Source: JAUNKE01 sp041853585 (lineage in GTDB: Bacteria > Bacillota > Clostridia > Peptostreptococcales > Filifactoraceae). From it: a stretch of 64,000 nt of DNA. The stretch lies in contig JBGZSM010000089.1 in NCBI GenBank assembly GCA_041853585.1, forward strand, positions 7,037 to 71,036, given 5' to 3'. Below the pieces are notes generated by a model. That model had not been told where the DNA came from. It ran no database searches and saw only the letters and a list, made by a program, of their open reading frames with translations. A program made the translations under genes and the position numbers. Below, piece after piece: positions 1-8,518 of this stretch (positions are counted from its first letter, which is position 1; every line of letters starts with the position of its first letter).

Positions 1-363
1 GTGGAGCGCGAGGCGGCGCTTGAGGACGAAATGCCTTTGGTCGCATCCGTATTTGCGAACCGACTCAAAATCAATATGAAATTGCAATCCTGCGCAACGG
101 TACAATATATTTTGAAAGAGCGTAAATGGATATTGACGAATGAAGAAATTGCCATCGATTCGCCATACAACACTTACAAATATAACGGCTTACCGATTAC
201 CGCAATCGCATCGCCGAGTTTGACGGCAATCAAAGCGGCGCTCGACCATCCGAAGACCGATTATATGTACTTCCTGTCCAAAAACGACGGAACGGGTTCG
301 CAGGCTTTTGCGGTAACTTATGAAGAACATTTGGCAAACAAGAAAAAATATTTGGGAACCTAA
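1..363 (+). CDS. mltG: Endolytic transglycosylase MltG, C-terminal fragment (gene starts before the window)
   Basis: Only the last 120 residues are visible, so the N-terminal membrane anchor lies off the window. The fragment opens with V-E-R-E-A, which matches the family's VEKEA motif; the first Glu (visible residue 2) aligns with the catalytic Glu of E. coli MltG. The typical ASVFxNRL, TVQY, SPYNTY and GLP..AIASP segments follow. The family is membrane-bound and cleaves nascent peptidoglycan strands, probably to end glycan synthesis. The stop lies directly before trmR, the same order as yrrL-yrrM in Bacillus. The first codon shown (GTG) is internal, not a start. Confidence 0.9.
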   Translation: MEREAALEDEMPLVASVFANRLKINMKLQSCATVQYILKERKWILTNEEIAIDSPYNTYKYNGLPITAIASPSLTAIKAALDHPKTDYMYFLSKNDGTGSQAFAVTYEEHLANKKKYLGT

Positions 364-364
364 A

Positions 365-1021
365 ATGAACAAAAAAGAATATATTGAAAGCAAGACATTT
401 TCATTCTTTGAATTGCAAAACGAAATGGAGGAATATGCGAAAGAAAAGCATATTCCTATTATTTCGCGAGACAGCTTGGATTTTTTAATCGGGATTTTGA
501 AAATCAAAAAACCGAAATCCGTCCTTGAATTCGGAACGGCGATTGGCTATTCCGCAATCGCTATGGCGGTCAATTTGCCCGAGGATTCAAAAATTATTAC
601 GCTCGAGCGGGATTTGCAGCGGGTGGAAGAAGCCAATGCCTATATCGAGCGAATGGGTTTGCAGCATAAAATCGAAGTGCATGCCGTCGATGCGACGGCT
701 GCGGATGAGCTCATCCGAAACAATCGATTCGATTTCGTATTTATCGATGCGGCAAAGGGACAGTATCGCCTGTTTTTTGACATGGTCTATGATGCCGTCA
801 GCGAAGGCGGCATTTTATTGTCCGACAATGTGTTTTACAAAGAGATGGTGCTCGCGGACGATGCGTTGCAGGTCGATAAGCGATATCGAACCATCTATCG
901 AAGAATGAATGAATATCTCAGCTTTTTAAAAACGAAGAATGAAGAATTTTTTACAACATTAGTACCCATAGGCGACGGGATTGCCGTCACCTATAAAAAC
1001 GAAAGGAATATGAATGAATAA
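365..1021 (+). CDS. trmR: tRNA 5-hydroxyuridine O-methyltransferase TrmR (YrrM family)
   Basis: A 218-residue class I SAM methyltransferase. The SAM-binding loop (VLEFGTAIGYS) is at residues 53-63, the metal/substrate segment (FIDAAKGQY) at 126-134 and SDNV at 153-156, as in cation-dependent O-methyltransferases. B. subtilis TrmR methylates 5-hydroxyuridine at tRNA position 34 to 5-methoxyuridine, and the hydroxylase family TrhP is encoded by the next gene, which favours this role over a small-molecule methyltransferase. I chose the ATG one base after the mltG stop; a longer frame from 320 would run through mltG. The ribosome site (GGGAA) is weak, so translation is probably coupled. It overlaps trhP by 8 bp. 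Confidence 0.85.
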   Translation: MNKKEYIESKTFSFFELQNEMEEYAKEKHIPIISRDSLDFLIGILKIKKPKSVLEFGTAIGYSAIAMAVNLPEDSKIITLERDLQRVEEANAYIERMGLQHKIEVHAVDATAADELIRNNRFDFVFIDAAKGQYRLFFDMVYDAVSEGGILLSDNVFYKEMVLADDALQVDKRYRTIYRRMNEYLSFLKTKNEEFFTTLVPIGDGIAVTYKNERNMNE

Positions 1022-2252
1022 GGTTGAATTGCTCGCACCGGCGGGAGATTTGGAGAAATTAAAAGCGGCAATAGTGTACGGTGCGGATGCAGTCTATGTT
1101 GGCGGAGAAAGTTTCGGAATGAGAACGGCGGCAAAGAATTTTACACCCGATGAGATGAAAGAGGGCGTGGAGTTTTGCCATTCACGAGGGAAAAAAATCT
1201 ATGTGACGCTCAATATCATTCCACATAATGATGATTTTGAAGGTTTGGAAACCTATCTTAAATTTTTGGATGAAATCGGAGTGGATGCGGTCATCGTGGC
1301 GGACCCCGGCGTGCTGATGATGGTGAAGGAGCATATTCCGAATATGGAAATCCATTTGAGCACCCAAGCCAACAATACGAATTTTTACAGCGCTAAATTC
1401 TGGTATGATCAAGGAGTCAAACGAATCGTTACGGCGCGTGAGCTATCTTTTGATGAAATTAAAAAGTTTCGGGAGGCGATTCCGGAAGATATGCATATCG
1501 AATCTTTTGTGCATGGAGCGATGTGTATTTCATACTCCGGAAGATGCCTGCTCAGCAATTATATGACGGGACGCGATGCGAATCGAGGTTCCTGCGCACA
1601 TCCGTGCCGATGGAAATATTCTCTGGTCGAAGAAAAAAGACCCGGCGAATACTTCCCGATTGAAGAGGATGAGAGCGGCACTTATATCTTCAACTCAAAA
1701 GATTTGTGCATGATCGATTCCATCAAGGAAATTATTGAATCGGGCATCGACAGTCTGAAAATCGAAGGGCGCGTCAAGACGGCATACTATGTAGCGACCG
1801 TCGTGCGAGCATATCGCTTGGCTTTGGACAGCTATTATGAAGACCCCGAGAACTATGTTTTTGACCCGGAGCTTTTGGAAGAACTGAAAAAAGCGAGCTA
1901 CCGAGATTTTACATCGGGCTTCTACAAGGACAAGCCGGACAGCGATTCTCAAAATTACGGATCGAGCTCTTATATTCGTAATTATGATTTTATCGGCGTT
2001 GTCGTAGCGCAAAAGGAAAATTTGGTTCAGGTTGAAATTCGAAACCGTATATTCTTAAACGATGAAGTGGAAGTCATCGCGCCAAATCTGAAAAAGACGG
2101 CTTATACGAGAGTCTCGGAAATGTATAATGAACAGATGGAACCGGTGGAGGTCGCTCCGAGACCGAAGGAATTGATTTGGATGAATTTGGGCGAGACCTT
2201 TATGCCGGACGCTATTATTCGTAAAAAATCGGAAAAGGAGGCATTATGTTAA
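1014..2252 (+). CDS. trhP: U32 peptidase-family tRNA hydroxylation protein TrhP
   Basis: A 412-residue U32 protein. It begins with the family signature (ELLAPAGDLEKLKAAI, then YGADAVYVGG) and carries a Cys-rich block near residues 165-200 (HGAMCISYSGRCLLSN followed by GSCAHPCRW), expected to hold an iron-sulfur cluster. U32 proteins of this size (E. coli YegQ, B. subtilis YrrN/YrrO) act in prephenate-dependent hydroxylation of wobble uridine in tRNA and are not peptidases in that role. Placement right after trmR suggests the two genes perform successive steps to 5-methoxyuridine. Bacillus has two adjacent paralogues, whereas only one is present here. It overlaps mtnN by 7 bp. Confidence 0.85.
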   Translation: MNKVELLAPAGDLEKLKAAIVYGADAVYVGGESFGMRTAAKNFTPDEMKEGVEFCHSRGKKIYVTLNIIPHNDDFEGLETYLKFLDEIGVDAVIVADPGVLMMVKEHIPNMEIHLSTQANNTNFYSAKFWYDQGVKRIVTARELSFDEIKKFREAIPEDMHIESFVHGAMCISYSGRCLLSNYMTGRDANRGSCAHPCRWKYSLVEEKRPGEYFPIEEDESGTYIFNSKDLCMIDSIKEIIESGIDSLKIEGRVKTAYYVATVVRAYRLALDSYYEDPENYVFDPELLEELKKASYRDFTSGFYKDKPDSDSQNYGSSSYIRNYDFIGVVVAQKENLVQVEIRNRIFLNDEVEVIAPNLKKTAYTRVSEMYNEQMEPVEVAPRPKELIWMNLGETFMPDAIIRKKSEKEALC

Positions 2253-2938
2253 TTGGAATTATCGGTGCCATGCAAAAAGAAGTGGAAGCGCTGAAATTAC
2301 AGATGGTTATCCACGAGGAATTGTATAAGGCGAAAATGCACTTTGTCAAAGGACTTTTGTACGACAAAGAAGTAGTGGTGGTTGTGTCGGGCGTCGGCAA
2401 AGTCAATGCGGCGATTTGCACACAGATTTTGATTGATAATTTTGAAGTCGATGTGGTCATCAATGTAGGCGTTGCCGGCGGAGTCAGTGAAGATACCAAG
2501 CCGGGCGATGTCGTCATCGGAACTTCGCTCATTCAGCATGATTTCGATACGACGATGTTCGGCGACCGATTGGGACAAATCGCCAATATGGATGTGTTCG
2601 ACTTCAAAAGCGATATGAATTTGGTAAATCTTGCCAAGCAGGCGAAACTGAAAGAGGGGATTTCGATTTTGGAAGGCGTCATTGTGACGGGCGACCAATT
2701 TATCAATTCACCGGAAAAAGTGAAATTCTTGGTCGATACCTTCGATGCCAAAGCGACGGAAATGGAAGGCGCAAGTATCGCACATACCGCATATCTCAAC
2801 AACAAGCCTTTTGTCGTCATTCGCTCCATCTCCGACAATGCGAGCACCGGAGCGACGGTGGAATTTGAAGAATTCGTGCCGTTGGCGGTGGATAATTCCA
2901 TTCAAATTCTCAAAGCGCTGATTACCGGTTTGAAATAA
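2246..2938 (+). CDS. mtnN: 5'-methylthioadenosine/S-adenosylhomocysteine nucleosidase
   Basis: A full-length 230-residue nucleoside phosphorylase-fold enzyme. Glu12 (in KEVEAL), Glu174 (in the MEGAS motif) and Asp197 (in SISDNA) fall at the same numbers as the catalytic residues of E. coli MTAN, and the VINVGVAGG strand is intact. It hydrolyses MTA and SAH to adenine plus the thioribosyl product, removing by-products of SAM enzymes. The overlap with trhP and closeness to trmR fit disposal of the SAH made by TrmR. An AGGAG ribosome site lies inside the end of trhP. Confidence 0.95.
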   Translation: MLIGIIGAMQKEVEALKLQMVIHEELYKAKMHFVKGLLYDKEVVVVVSGVGKVNAAICTQILIDNFEVDVVINVGVAGGVSEDTKPGDVVIGTSLIQHDFDTTMFGDRLGQIANMDVFDFKSDMNLVNLAKQAKLKEGISILEGVIVTGDQFINSPEKVKFLVDTFDAKATEMEGASIAHTAYLNNKPFVVIRSISDNASTGATVEFEEFVPLAVDNSIQILKALITGLK

Positions 2939-2968
2939 AATTTGAAATCGAGGGTTTTATAAAGAACA

Positions 2969-3202
2969 ATGAACAAAACCATCCAAGCTTTTCGAAATGA
3001 TATTTCGAATTCCGACAAAATAAAGCAAAAGCTTTTGGAAAATATCAAGACAAAAGGTAATAAGGAATTTGTGCTCAATACGGTTGAGCTGTCTTTTGAT
3101 TTTTCGAATGAAAATGTAGAAATCGGCTACTATCGAATAGACGAACAATATCCCGTTGTGAATATCGGTTTTGAAGAATTGAAAAAAATAATAGCCGAAT
3201 AA
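2969..3202 (+). CDS. Small protein of unknown function, 77 aa
   Basis: This small acidic cytosolic protein has no signal peptide or membrane helix and I recognise no family. It starts 30 bp after mtnN and is followed by a strong terminator, so it is probably the last gene of the mltG operon. The start ATG has no strong ribosome site. Its last 22 codons are repeated, frameshifted, at 4806-4870 on the far side of a short accessory island, so the locus has undergone a duplication or insertion. Confidence 0.6.
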   Translation: MNKTIQAFRNDISNSDKIKQKLLENIKTKGNKEFVLNTVELSFDFSNENVEIGYYRIDEQYPVVNIGFEELKKIIAE

Positions 3203-3216
3203 TATCGCTTCAAAGA

Positions 3217-3255
3217 GGGCGTTGCAGAATAAGTTGTTCTGTTACGCCTTTTTGT
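3217..3255 (+). terminator. Rho-independent terminator after the 77-aa gene
   Basis: GGCGT..CAGAA pairs with TTCTG..ACGCC around a 7-base loop and is followed by TTTTTG. It ends the mltG-trmR-trhP-mtnN unit. A related hairpin with the same CAGAA/TTCTG core sits at 4885-4925. Confidence 0.85.
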
Positions 3256-3602
3256 TTTATTCTTGCAATTTAAGCTCTATACACAAAATATATGATAAGA
3301 AACCTGTGGTTCGCTACTATATTTTGTTTGAGAACTGTGTTTTTCGACAGCCCAAAAGTCAAGACCACCAGATAAGCCTGCGGTCTTGATTAGTTATAAT
3401 CCGGGGCAATTGTTGAATGATTTTTTATTCAGTCTGCAGTTTTTTCATTAAAAAATCTGATGTGATTTATGTGCTAATTGCATAAAATGTGAAAAATAAG
3501 TAAAAAAACAAATATGTATTAAATTGTTAATCTTGAGATGATATATTGTTAAAAATGAAAAAGTACTTTTCATGAATTGTTTTTTAATTTTGTGAGAACG
3601 CT
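3256..3602. other. AT-rich non-coding stretch with one hairpin
   Basis: I see no gene here. It contains an inverted repeat, GTCAAGACC at 3358-3366 with GGTCTTGAT at 3382-3390 (one G-T pair), without a clear T-run. The 3' part is very AT-rich and presumably holds the promoter of the exported protein at 3614, but I could not assign convincing -35/-10 boxes. Confidence 0.5.
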
Positions 3603-3613
3603 AGGAGGAAGTT

Positions 3614-4339
3614 ATGATTCGAACAAAAAAAATGTTAAGTTGTATTGTTGCTATTCTAATGGTAACATCATTACTATCTTATAACAATGCTAATGCAGAA
3701 AATAATTATTTCTATGGAGAGTCCGGGAGGATTACTTGGGAAGAATCCGGGACACATTATGAAATTGTCCAAGAGGTAAATGGAGAATATGAAACTACAA
3801 CTTTATATGTAAATGGAAAAGAGGATGCACATTTTATTTACAATAGAAAAGAGGGAACTTTATTTTCCTCTGAAACAAACCAAAAATTAATCCTGGACGC
3901 GGATTTTGATAAGGAATATAGAATTAGTGTCAATATGGATGAGGTAGAACGCTTTTCCAACAGAGGTGATGGAACAAAGGAGAATCCTTATGTATTTTGT
4001 TCTCCAAAAGGTTCTTCAAGAAGAAATGATGGAAGAATATCTTATTCTGAAATAGTGAATATGGTTGGAAGTTCTATATCAGTTGCTAAAATCACAGCTG
4101 CTTTAATAGCTTATTTTGGATTGGGTTCCGCTACGGGCTTAGAGATTATTAGGAGAGCAGCCAAAACAGTATTTGCAGTTTTGACCACATCACATGTAGG
4201 TTCTGTATTGCATAAAAAAGGGATTATTATCAAAACTAGAATTACTTGTAGTTTACTAAACTACAAAGATCCAGCTTGGGGAGATGATATTTGGTTCTGG
4301 GGGGAACGGGTATCTATTATAGGGTATTCTACATTTTAG
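3614..4339 (+). CDS. Exported protein of unknown function, 241 aa
   Basis: The N-terminus is a classic signal peptide: basic start, hydrophobic core and an ANA-E type cleavage site near residues 28-29. The mature part is polar and beta-like up to about residue 150. A Gly/Ala-rich hydrophobic segment follows at about 155-195, ending in an aromatic C-terminal tail. The family is not recognised. A perfect AGGAGG site lies 5 bases before the ATG. Codon usage is much more A/T-biased than in the flanking housekeeping genes. It is followed by a small membrane protein gene. A secreted hydrophobic-tailed protein next to a small membrane protein could be a bacteriocin-immunity pair, but no sequence motif supports that. 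Confidence 0.6.
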   Translation: MIRTKKMLSCIVAILMVTSLLSYNNANAENNYFYGESGRITWEESGTHYEIVQEVNGEYETTTLYVNGKEDAHFIYNRKEGTLFSSETNQKLILDADFDKEYRISVNMDEVERFSNRGDGTKENPYVFCSPKGSSRRNDGRISYSEIVNMVGSSISVAKITAALIAYFGLGSATGLEIIRRAAKTVFAVLTTSHVGSVLHKKGIIIKTRITCSLLNYKDPAWGDDIWFWGERVSIIGYSTF

Positions 4340-4559
4340 TTCTTCATATTGTGATATATTCATTGTATTTATAAGTGATTTTTTTGTCGGGAATTAAGAG
4401 TTAGAGTTTTCTTGAAGAATCTGTTATCCGATTCAAATATTGTAAGGTTCAAATCGTGATGTATCACAACGCAGAAGCGCTTAAAGAATAGATGAAAAAT
4501 TATAAGTGCCGTTTTGAATGAATTTTAGTAAAAGAATGATTGATATATAGGAGGAAATT

Positions 4560-4751
4560 ATGAAAGAATTGTTCTTTAAAATATATAACAATCATTATAT
4601 TATGATTCCCTTTTGCTCGATAATTATGATTCGTTATATCATTAAGTTTGTAAAAAACAGAAGAGAGAAGAAGTCTTGTAATGAGGATGATTTGGACTGC
4701 ATTTGGATTACACTTGTATGTGCCTTCAATATTATTTCGCGAATAATCTAA
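4560..4751 (+). CDS. Small two-helix membrane protein, 63 aa
   Basis: Hydrophobic segments at about residues 12-30 and 46-62 flank a short basic then acidic loop (KNRREKK, NEDD), suggesting two membrane passes. A perfect AGGAGG lies 6 bases before the ATG, good evidence that this short frame is translated. It lies 220 bp after the exported protein in the same AT-rich island. Function unknown; an immunity or anchoring role for the upstream product is speculation from position and size only. Confidence 0.5.
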   Translation: MKELFFKIYNNHYIMIPFCSIIMIRYIIKFVKNRREKKSCNEDDLDCIWITLVCAFNIISRII

Positions 4752-4805
4752 CCTTGAAAAAAGAATAGAATAAGAGATATAACGATGTCAGTATTTTTTC
4801 AATGT

Positions 4806-4870
4806 AATAGACGAACAATCCTGATGTCAATATAGCTTTTGAAGAATTGAAAAAAATAATAGCCGAATAA
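4806..4870 (+). pseudogene. Decayed duplicate of the 3' end of the 77-aa gene
   Basis: These 65 bases repeat the last 67 bases of the 77-aa gene (3136-3202), with an identical opening (AATAGACGAACAAT) and an identical 3' part through the final GCCGAATAA. A net 2-base loss and substitutions break the reading frame. The fragment is followed, like the intact gene, by a hairpin terminator with the CAGAA/TTCTG core. It marks the right boundary of the accessory island. Confidence 0.8.
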
Positions 4871-4884
4871 TAACTTCGACTCAT

Positions 4885-4925
4885 AGAGCTGTTGCAGAAC
4901 AAAATGATTCTGTAACAGCTCTTTT
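4885..4925 (+). terminator. Rho-independent terminator, relative of the one at 3217-3255
   Basis: GAGCTGTT.CAGAA pairs with TTCTG.AACAGCTC, followed by TTTTG. Its position relative to the gene fragment at 4806-4870 is the same as that of the first terminator to the intact gene. Confidence 0.8.
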
Positions 4926-4954
4926 GCTTGAGTAAAAGATTTTACTTTTATCTG

Positions 4955-4982
4955 TTGACATCGTGTTTTTAAGTTGTAAAAT
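4955..4982 (+). promoter_or_regulatory. Candidate sigma-A promoter for the stalk-domain protein
   Basis: TTGACA at 4955-4960, a 16-bp spacer and TAAAAT at 4977-4982. It leaves an untranslated leader of about 130 bases before the ATG at 5122, in which I see no known riboswitch. Confidence 0.55.
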
Positions 4983-5121
4983 TAAATCAGAAAGAAGTTT
5001 TTTAGAATCAACTTTTATTTGCGGAAGGAGATTGTCGTGATAAGTTCGACATACAGTTGAAAAGCCAAGGTTATGCTGAATGAAGGAAATGTAGATTTAA
5101 AAATGAAGAAGGAGAAGCAGA

Positions 5122-6045
5122 ATGAAAAAGAAACTGAGAGTGATTCTGACTTGTGTAACGGTTTGCCTATTAGTTACAACAAGCGGATTTGATTCCGACC
5201 CCTATGAAGATCCGTCGTTGGATTTTAATACACTATACGAGAATATTACTCCACATTATTTCGTTGAAAAGGCAAAAAAGAAAGTGCCGGTCTATTTGCG
5301 AATCGACAAATACTATATTCTTTTTGCAAAACCGAAAGGGCCGTATCTCAACGAGCACGGAAGATTGATGGTACCGTTGAAAATGCTCGACGATTTGATG
5401 GGTGAAAAGGTAACGCATACGGATGGAGAAAACCAAGGAACGGTTGGAATACTGAATGCAACCATCCGATTTACAGTAGGAAGTGATACCATTGATGTAA
5501 ACGGCGAGGGAAAAAATATCTCTGCAAAACCGACTTTGGTAGCGGGAAAGATGATGATACCGCTAAAAAGCGCGTTGGACAATACGGATATCGAATACAA
5601 ATATGATGCGAAATACAATCAGATTCACATTACGGACATACGAGCGAAAGGTGAAAAGTTTTTTAGTAATCTGGAAGTAGATAGGTATGTATCGCCCGAT
5701 GAGAATGCCATCAAAATTCTCTACTATATCCCTTCTGTCGGTACTGATGAAGAAAAGGAATATAACCAATATAAATTAGAAATTTATGGAAGAAATATGA
5801 CCCCTAATCCGATTGATAAGAAAAGTGGAGAAGTTCGGGTTTTCGAAATATATAAACAAAATTTCAAAGGAAGTATCAGCTATGAAACGGATGATAGCGG
5901 AAATTACACTAAGCCGGGAACGCCGTATAGTGCGCTGAATTCATATGAAACGAAAAAACTGATTCAAATAAGTCGTAGGAGCGTAAATGAGGAGTATATC
6001 TTTATGACGGCGAGATTGAATCCTTTTTTGAACTCAAGAAGATAG
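5122..6045 (+). CDS. Exported protein with copper amine oxidase-like N-terminal (stalk) domain
   Basis: 307 residues. The N-terminus (KKK start, then a hydrophobic stretch to about residue 22) is a signal sequence; there is no lipobox Cys. Residues about 70-175 match the Cu-amine-oxidase N-terminal-like stalk domain: two repeats with GRLMVPLKML and GKMMIPLKSAL, each followed by a short beta segment. In Clostridia this domain is common in secreted and surface proteins and does not imply oxidase activity. The C-terminal 130 residues are not recognised. An AAGGAGAAG site precedes the ATG, and a terminator follows. Confidence 0.7.
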   Translation: MKKKLRVILTCVTVCLLVTTSGFDSDPYEDPSLDFNTLYENITPHYFVEKAKKKVPVYLRIDKYYILFAKPKGPYLNEHGRLMVPLKMLDDLMGEKVTHTDGENQGTVGILNATIRFTVGSDTIDVNGEGKNISAKPTLVAGKMMIPLKSALDNTDIEYKYDAKYNQIHITDIRAKGEKFFSNLEVDRYVSPDENAIKILYYIPSVGTDEEKEYNQYKLEIYGRNMTPNPIDKKSGEVRVFEIYKQNFKGSISYETDDSGNYTKPGTPYSALNSYETKKLIQISRRSVNEEYIFMTARLNPFLNSRR

Positions 6046-6071
6046 CTGGCCGGAAAAAGCAAAAAAACAAT

Positions 6072-6105
6072 AAACCCCTTTCGTGTGAGAGGGGTTTTGT
6101 TTGGT
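6072..6105 (+). terminator. Rho-independent terminator after the stalk-domain gene
   Basis: AAACCCC..TC pairs with GA..GGGGTTT and is followed by TTGTTT. It separates this gene from the convergent corA gene. Confidence 0.85.
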
Positions 6106-6164
6106 AAAATTATTTTAGATGAGGCTCAATAGTTTTTTCGATTTATAAGGCTTTCACTTTGAAT

Positions 6165-7106
6165 TTAAAGCAACCTTTTCTTAAACATATAGTAGCCGAC
6201 GGATAGGGTAAGCACGACGATGACGCCCATCATCACCAAGAATCCGTAAGGCTCATTTGCAAAAGGCACCCGCACATTCATTCCCATAATTCCGGCAACA
6301 ATGTTTGGAATCGCCAAAATAATCGTGATGGATGCCAAAAATTTCATCACGATGTTCAAATTGTTCGAGATGATGGAGCCGACAACGCCCATAATCCCGT
6401 TGAGAATGTTGCTGTAGGTCTCAGACATTTCAATCGCCTGCTTATTCTCGATGATGACATCTTCCAGTAAATCTTTGTCATCGGCATATTGTTTGATGCT
6501 GTCGAGACGCATCATTTTTTCAAATACGATTTCGTTCGACTTCAGCGATGTCGTGAAGTAAACCAGCGATTTTTCAAGAGACAACAGCTCGAGCAATTCT
6601 TCATTTTTCATGGATTTGTGCAGTTCTTTTTGAATACCTTCGCTGATTCTGTCAATCTGTTTCAGATAGAACAGATAGTAGGTCGCATTTTTATACATGA
6701 TTTGCAAAATCATTCTCGTTTTTTTCTCGGTGTGGAAACCTTTGACCCGCATTTTTGTAAAGTCGGTCAGCGGTTTGATTTCGCTTGTCGAAACGGTGAT
6801 GATGGCGTCTTCGGCAATGATGATGCCGAGCGGTATCGTTCCGTAGATTCGGCCGCCTTTGTTTACGCCGTCTTCATAAGGATAGGGCACATCGATGATG
6901 AACAAGGTGCTCTCATCTTCGACATCGATACGAGGACTTTCTTCTTCGTCCAGCGCCGCTTTGAGCTGACTTTCATCCACATTGTATCGCAATCGGACGG
7001 TGGCAAGCTCATTTTGCGTCGGATTGGTCAGATTTATCCAAACGCCGCTTTCCAAATCGACGATTTCTTTGGTTACATCATTGATAGTCTTATATACTTT
7101 AATCAT
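6165..7106 (-). CDS. corA: CorA-family divalent metal ion (Mg2+) transporter
   Basis: 313 residues from the preferred start. A long soluble helical N-terminal domain is followed by two C-terminal transmembrane helices. The invariant GMN motif lies at the end of TM1 (MGMNV), followed by an acidic NEP loop and a short basic tail (KKRLL), as in CorA channels. It mediates Mg2+ uptake at the cytoplasmic membrane. A longer frame starts at 7133, but the shorter start (MIKVYKT) matches clostridial homologues; neither has a strong ribosome site. It diverges from the CNNM/CorC gene at 7253, another Mg2+-linked membrane protein, so the pair may serve metal homeostasis together. Confidence 0.85.
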   Translation of the reverse strand: MIKVYKTINDVTKEIVDLESGVWINLTNPTQNELATVRLRYNVDESQLKAALDEEESPRIDVEDESTLFIIDVPYPYEDGVNKGGRIYGTIPLGIIIAEDAIITVSTSEIKPLTDFTKMRVKGFHTEKKTRMILQIMYKNATYYLFYLKQIDRISEGIQKELHKSMKNEELLELLSLEKSLVYFTTSLKSNEIVFEKMMRLDSIKQYADDKDLLEDVIIENKQAIEMSETYSNILNGIMGVVGSIISNNLNIVMKFLASITIILAIPNIVAGIMGMNVRVPFANEPYGFLVMMGVIVVLTLSVGYYMFKKRLL

Positions 7107-7217
7107 AAAATTTTTCCATTCTTCCCATGTCAATTCATTTCTTCATCATTATATCAATTCGGCAGGATTTTTTCAATTTATTATCCCTAAATTCTTTCTA
7201 TAAAAATAAAATAATGG

Positions 7218-7223
7218 TATAAT
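7218..7223 (+). promoter_or_regulatory. -10 box upstream of the CNNM/CorC transporter gene
   Basis: A perfect TATAAT lies 30 bp before the ATG. The -35 region at 17-bp spacing (TTTCTA) is poor, so the promoter is only probable. Confidence 0.45.
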
Positions 7224-7252
7224 AGAGCCAAATATGAAAGTATGAGGAGAAA

Positions 7253-8518
7253 ATGGGAACTTATATTGCGATTGAAATAATTGTTTTGGTGGTGCTGATT
7301 TTGCTATCGGGATTTTTTTCCGCATCGGAGACGGCGCTGATGTCTTTAAGTAAAATTCGGCTCAAGCACATGGTCGAGTCGAATGTAAAAAATGCGAATA
7401 AAATTGAAGAATTGTTGGATAGACCGGACAAGATGCTGGGCTCCATTCTGCTCGGCAATAATGCGGTGAATATCGCTGCGACTTCGGTTGCGACGGCATT
7501 GGTTATTTTGCTCTTTCCAAACGGACGCGGTGGGGTTGCCTTTGTTACGGCGATAATGACGGTGTTGATTTTGGTTTTCGGCGAGATTACGCCGAAGAGT
7601 TTGGCGGTGGAATATACCGAAAAGATTTCACTCTTCGTTGCGAGACCGATTTTGTTTTTGTCGAAATTGTTTTCGCCGCTCATCTTCCTTTTGACGAAGA
7701 TAACGGCTTTCATCATCCGCCTTTTCGGTGGCGAGGTCAATGTCAAAAAACCTTTTATCACGACGGAAGAACTGAGAACCTTGGTGGATGTTTCCAGTCA
7801 GGAAGGAATTTTGGAGCATGATGAAAAGGAGATGATTTATAATATTTTTGAATTCAGCGATTTGCGAATCAAAGATGTTATGGTGCAGCGAATGGATATG
7901 CTTTCAGTGCCCATCGACGCTACTTATTCCGAAGTCATCGAGATGTTCAACTCGAAAAAATTCTCGCGTCTGCCGGTCTATGACGACACGATTGACAACA
8001 TCGTCGGAATTTTATATTCCAAAGACCTGTTCTTTAAAGATGTGACGGACGGTATTTCTCCGGAAGAGTTTTCGGTCAAAGATTATATGCGCGAGCCGTT
8101 CAACACCTTTGAATTTATAAAAATCAACGACTTCTTCAAGCAGATGCAAGGCAATCGAAACCATCTTGCCATCGTATTGGATGAGTATGGCGGAGTTGCC
8201 GGTTTGGTGACGATGGAGGATATCGTGGAAAGTATTTTCGGCGAAATCAATGATGAATTTGACGAAATTGCCGATTCGGATGTCGAAGTGGTCAAAGAGG
8301 ATGAGTATATCGTCAACGGAAATATCCGATTGGATGAGCTCAATGAGCTGATTAACACGAATTTTGAATCCGAAGAATTTGAATCCTTCGGCGGTTTCAT
8401 TATCGGTCTGCTCGGACGATTGCCGAAGTCGGGCGAAATTATTCATTACAGTTCCTATCAATTCGTTGTGGAGAATGTCGAAAAAAATCGTATCAACAAG
8501 GTTCGAATTTTCACCTGA
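7253..8518 (+). CDS. CNNM/CorC (HlyC/CorC) family membrane transporter
   Basis: 421 residues in the family's usual order: a DUF21 transmembrane domain (about 1-185, with SGFFSASETALMSLS near the start), a pair of CBS domains (about 200-325) and a C-terminal CorC_HlyC domain. Members export Mg2+ or regulate its balance (e.g. MpfA of Staphylococcus); the old name hemolysin is misleading. A GAGGAG site lies just before the ATG. It is divergent from corA. Which ion it moves cannot be told from the sequence. Confidence 0.85.
   Translation: MGTYIAIEIIVLVVLILLSGFFSASETALMSLSKIRLKHMVESNVKNANKIEELLDRPDKMLGSILLGNNAVNIAATSVATALVILLFPNGRGGVAFVTAIMTVLILVFGEITPKSLAVEYTEKISLFVARPILFLSKLFSPLIFLLTKITAFIIRLFGGEVNVKKPFITTEELRTLVDVSSQEGILEHDEKEMIYNIFEFSDLRIKDVMVQRMDMLSVPIDATYSEVIEMFNSKKFSRLPVYDDTIDNIVGILYSKDLFFKDVTDGISPEEFSVKDYMREPFNTFEFIKINDFFKQMQGNRNHLAIVLDEYGGVAGLVTMEDIVESIFGEINDEFDEIADSDVEVVKEDEYIVNGNIRLDELNELINTNFESEEFESFGGFIIGLLGRLPKSGEIIHYSSYQFVVENVEKNRINKVRIFT

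Noticed and set aside
6489..7190. Plus-strand 233-aa frame opposite corA
   Set aside because: Antisense shadow of the CorA gene; composition is unlike a real protein and there is no ribosome site.
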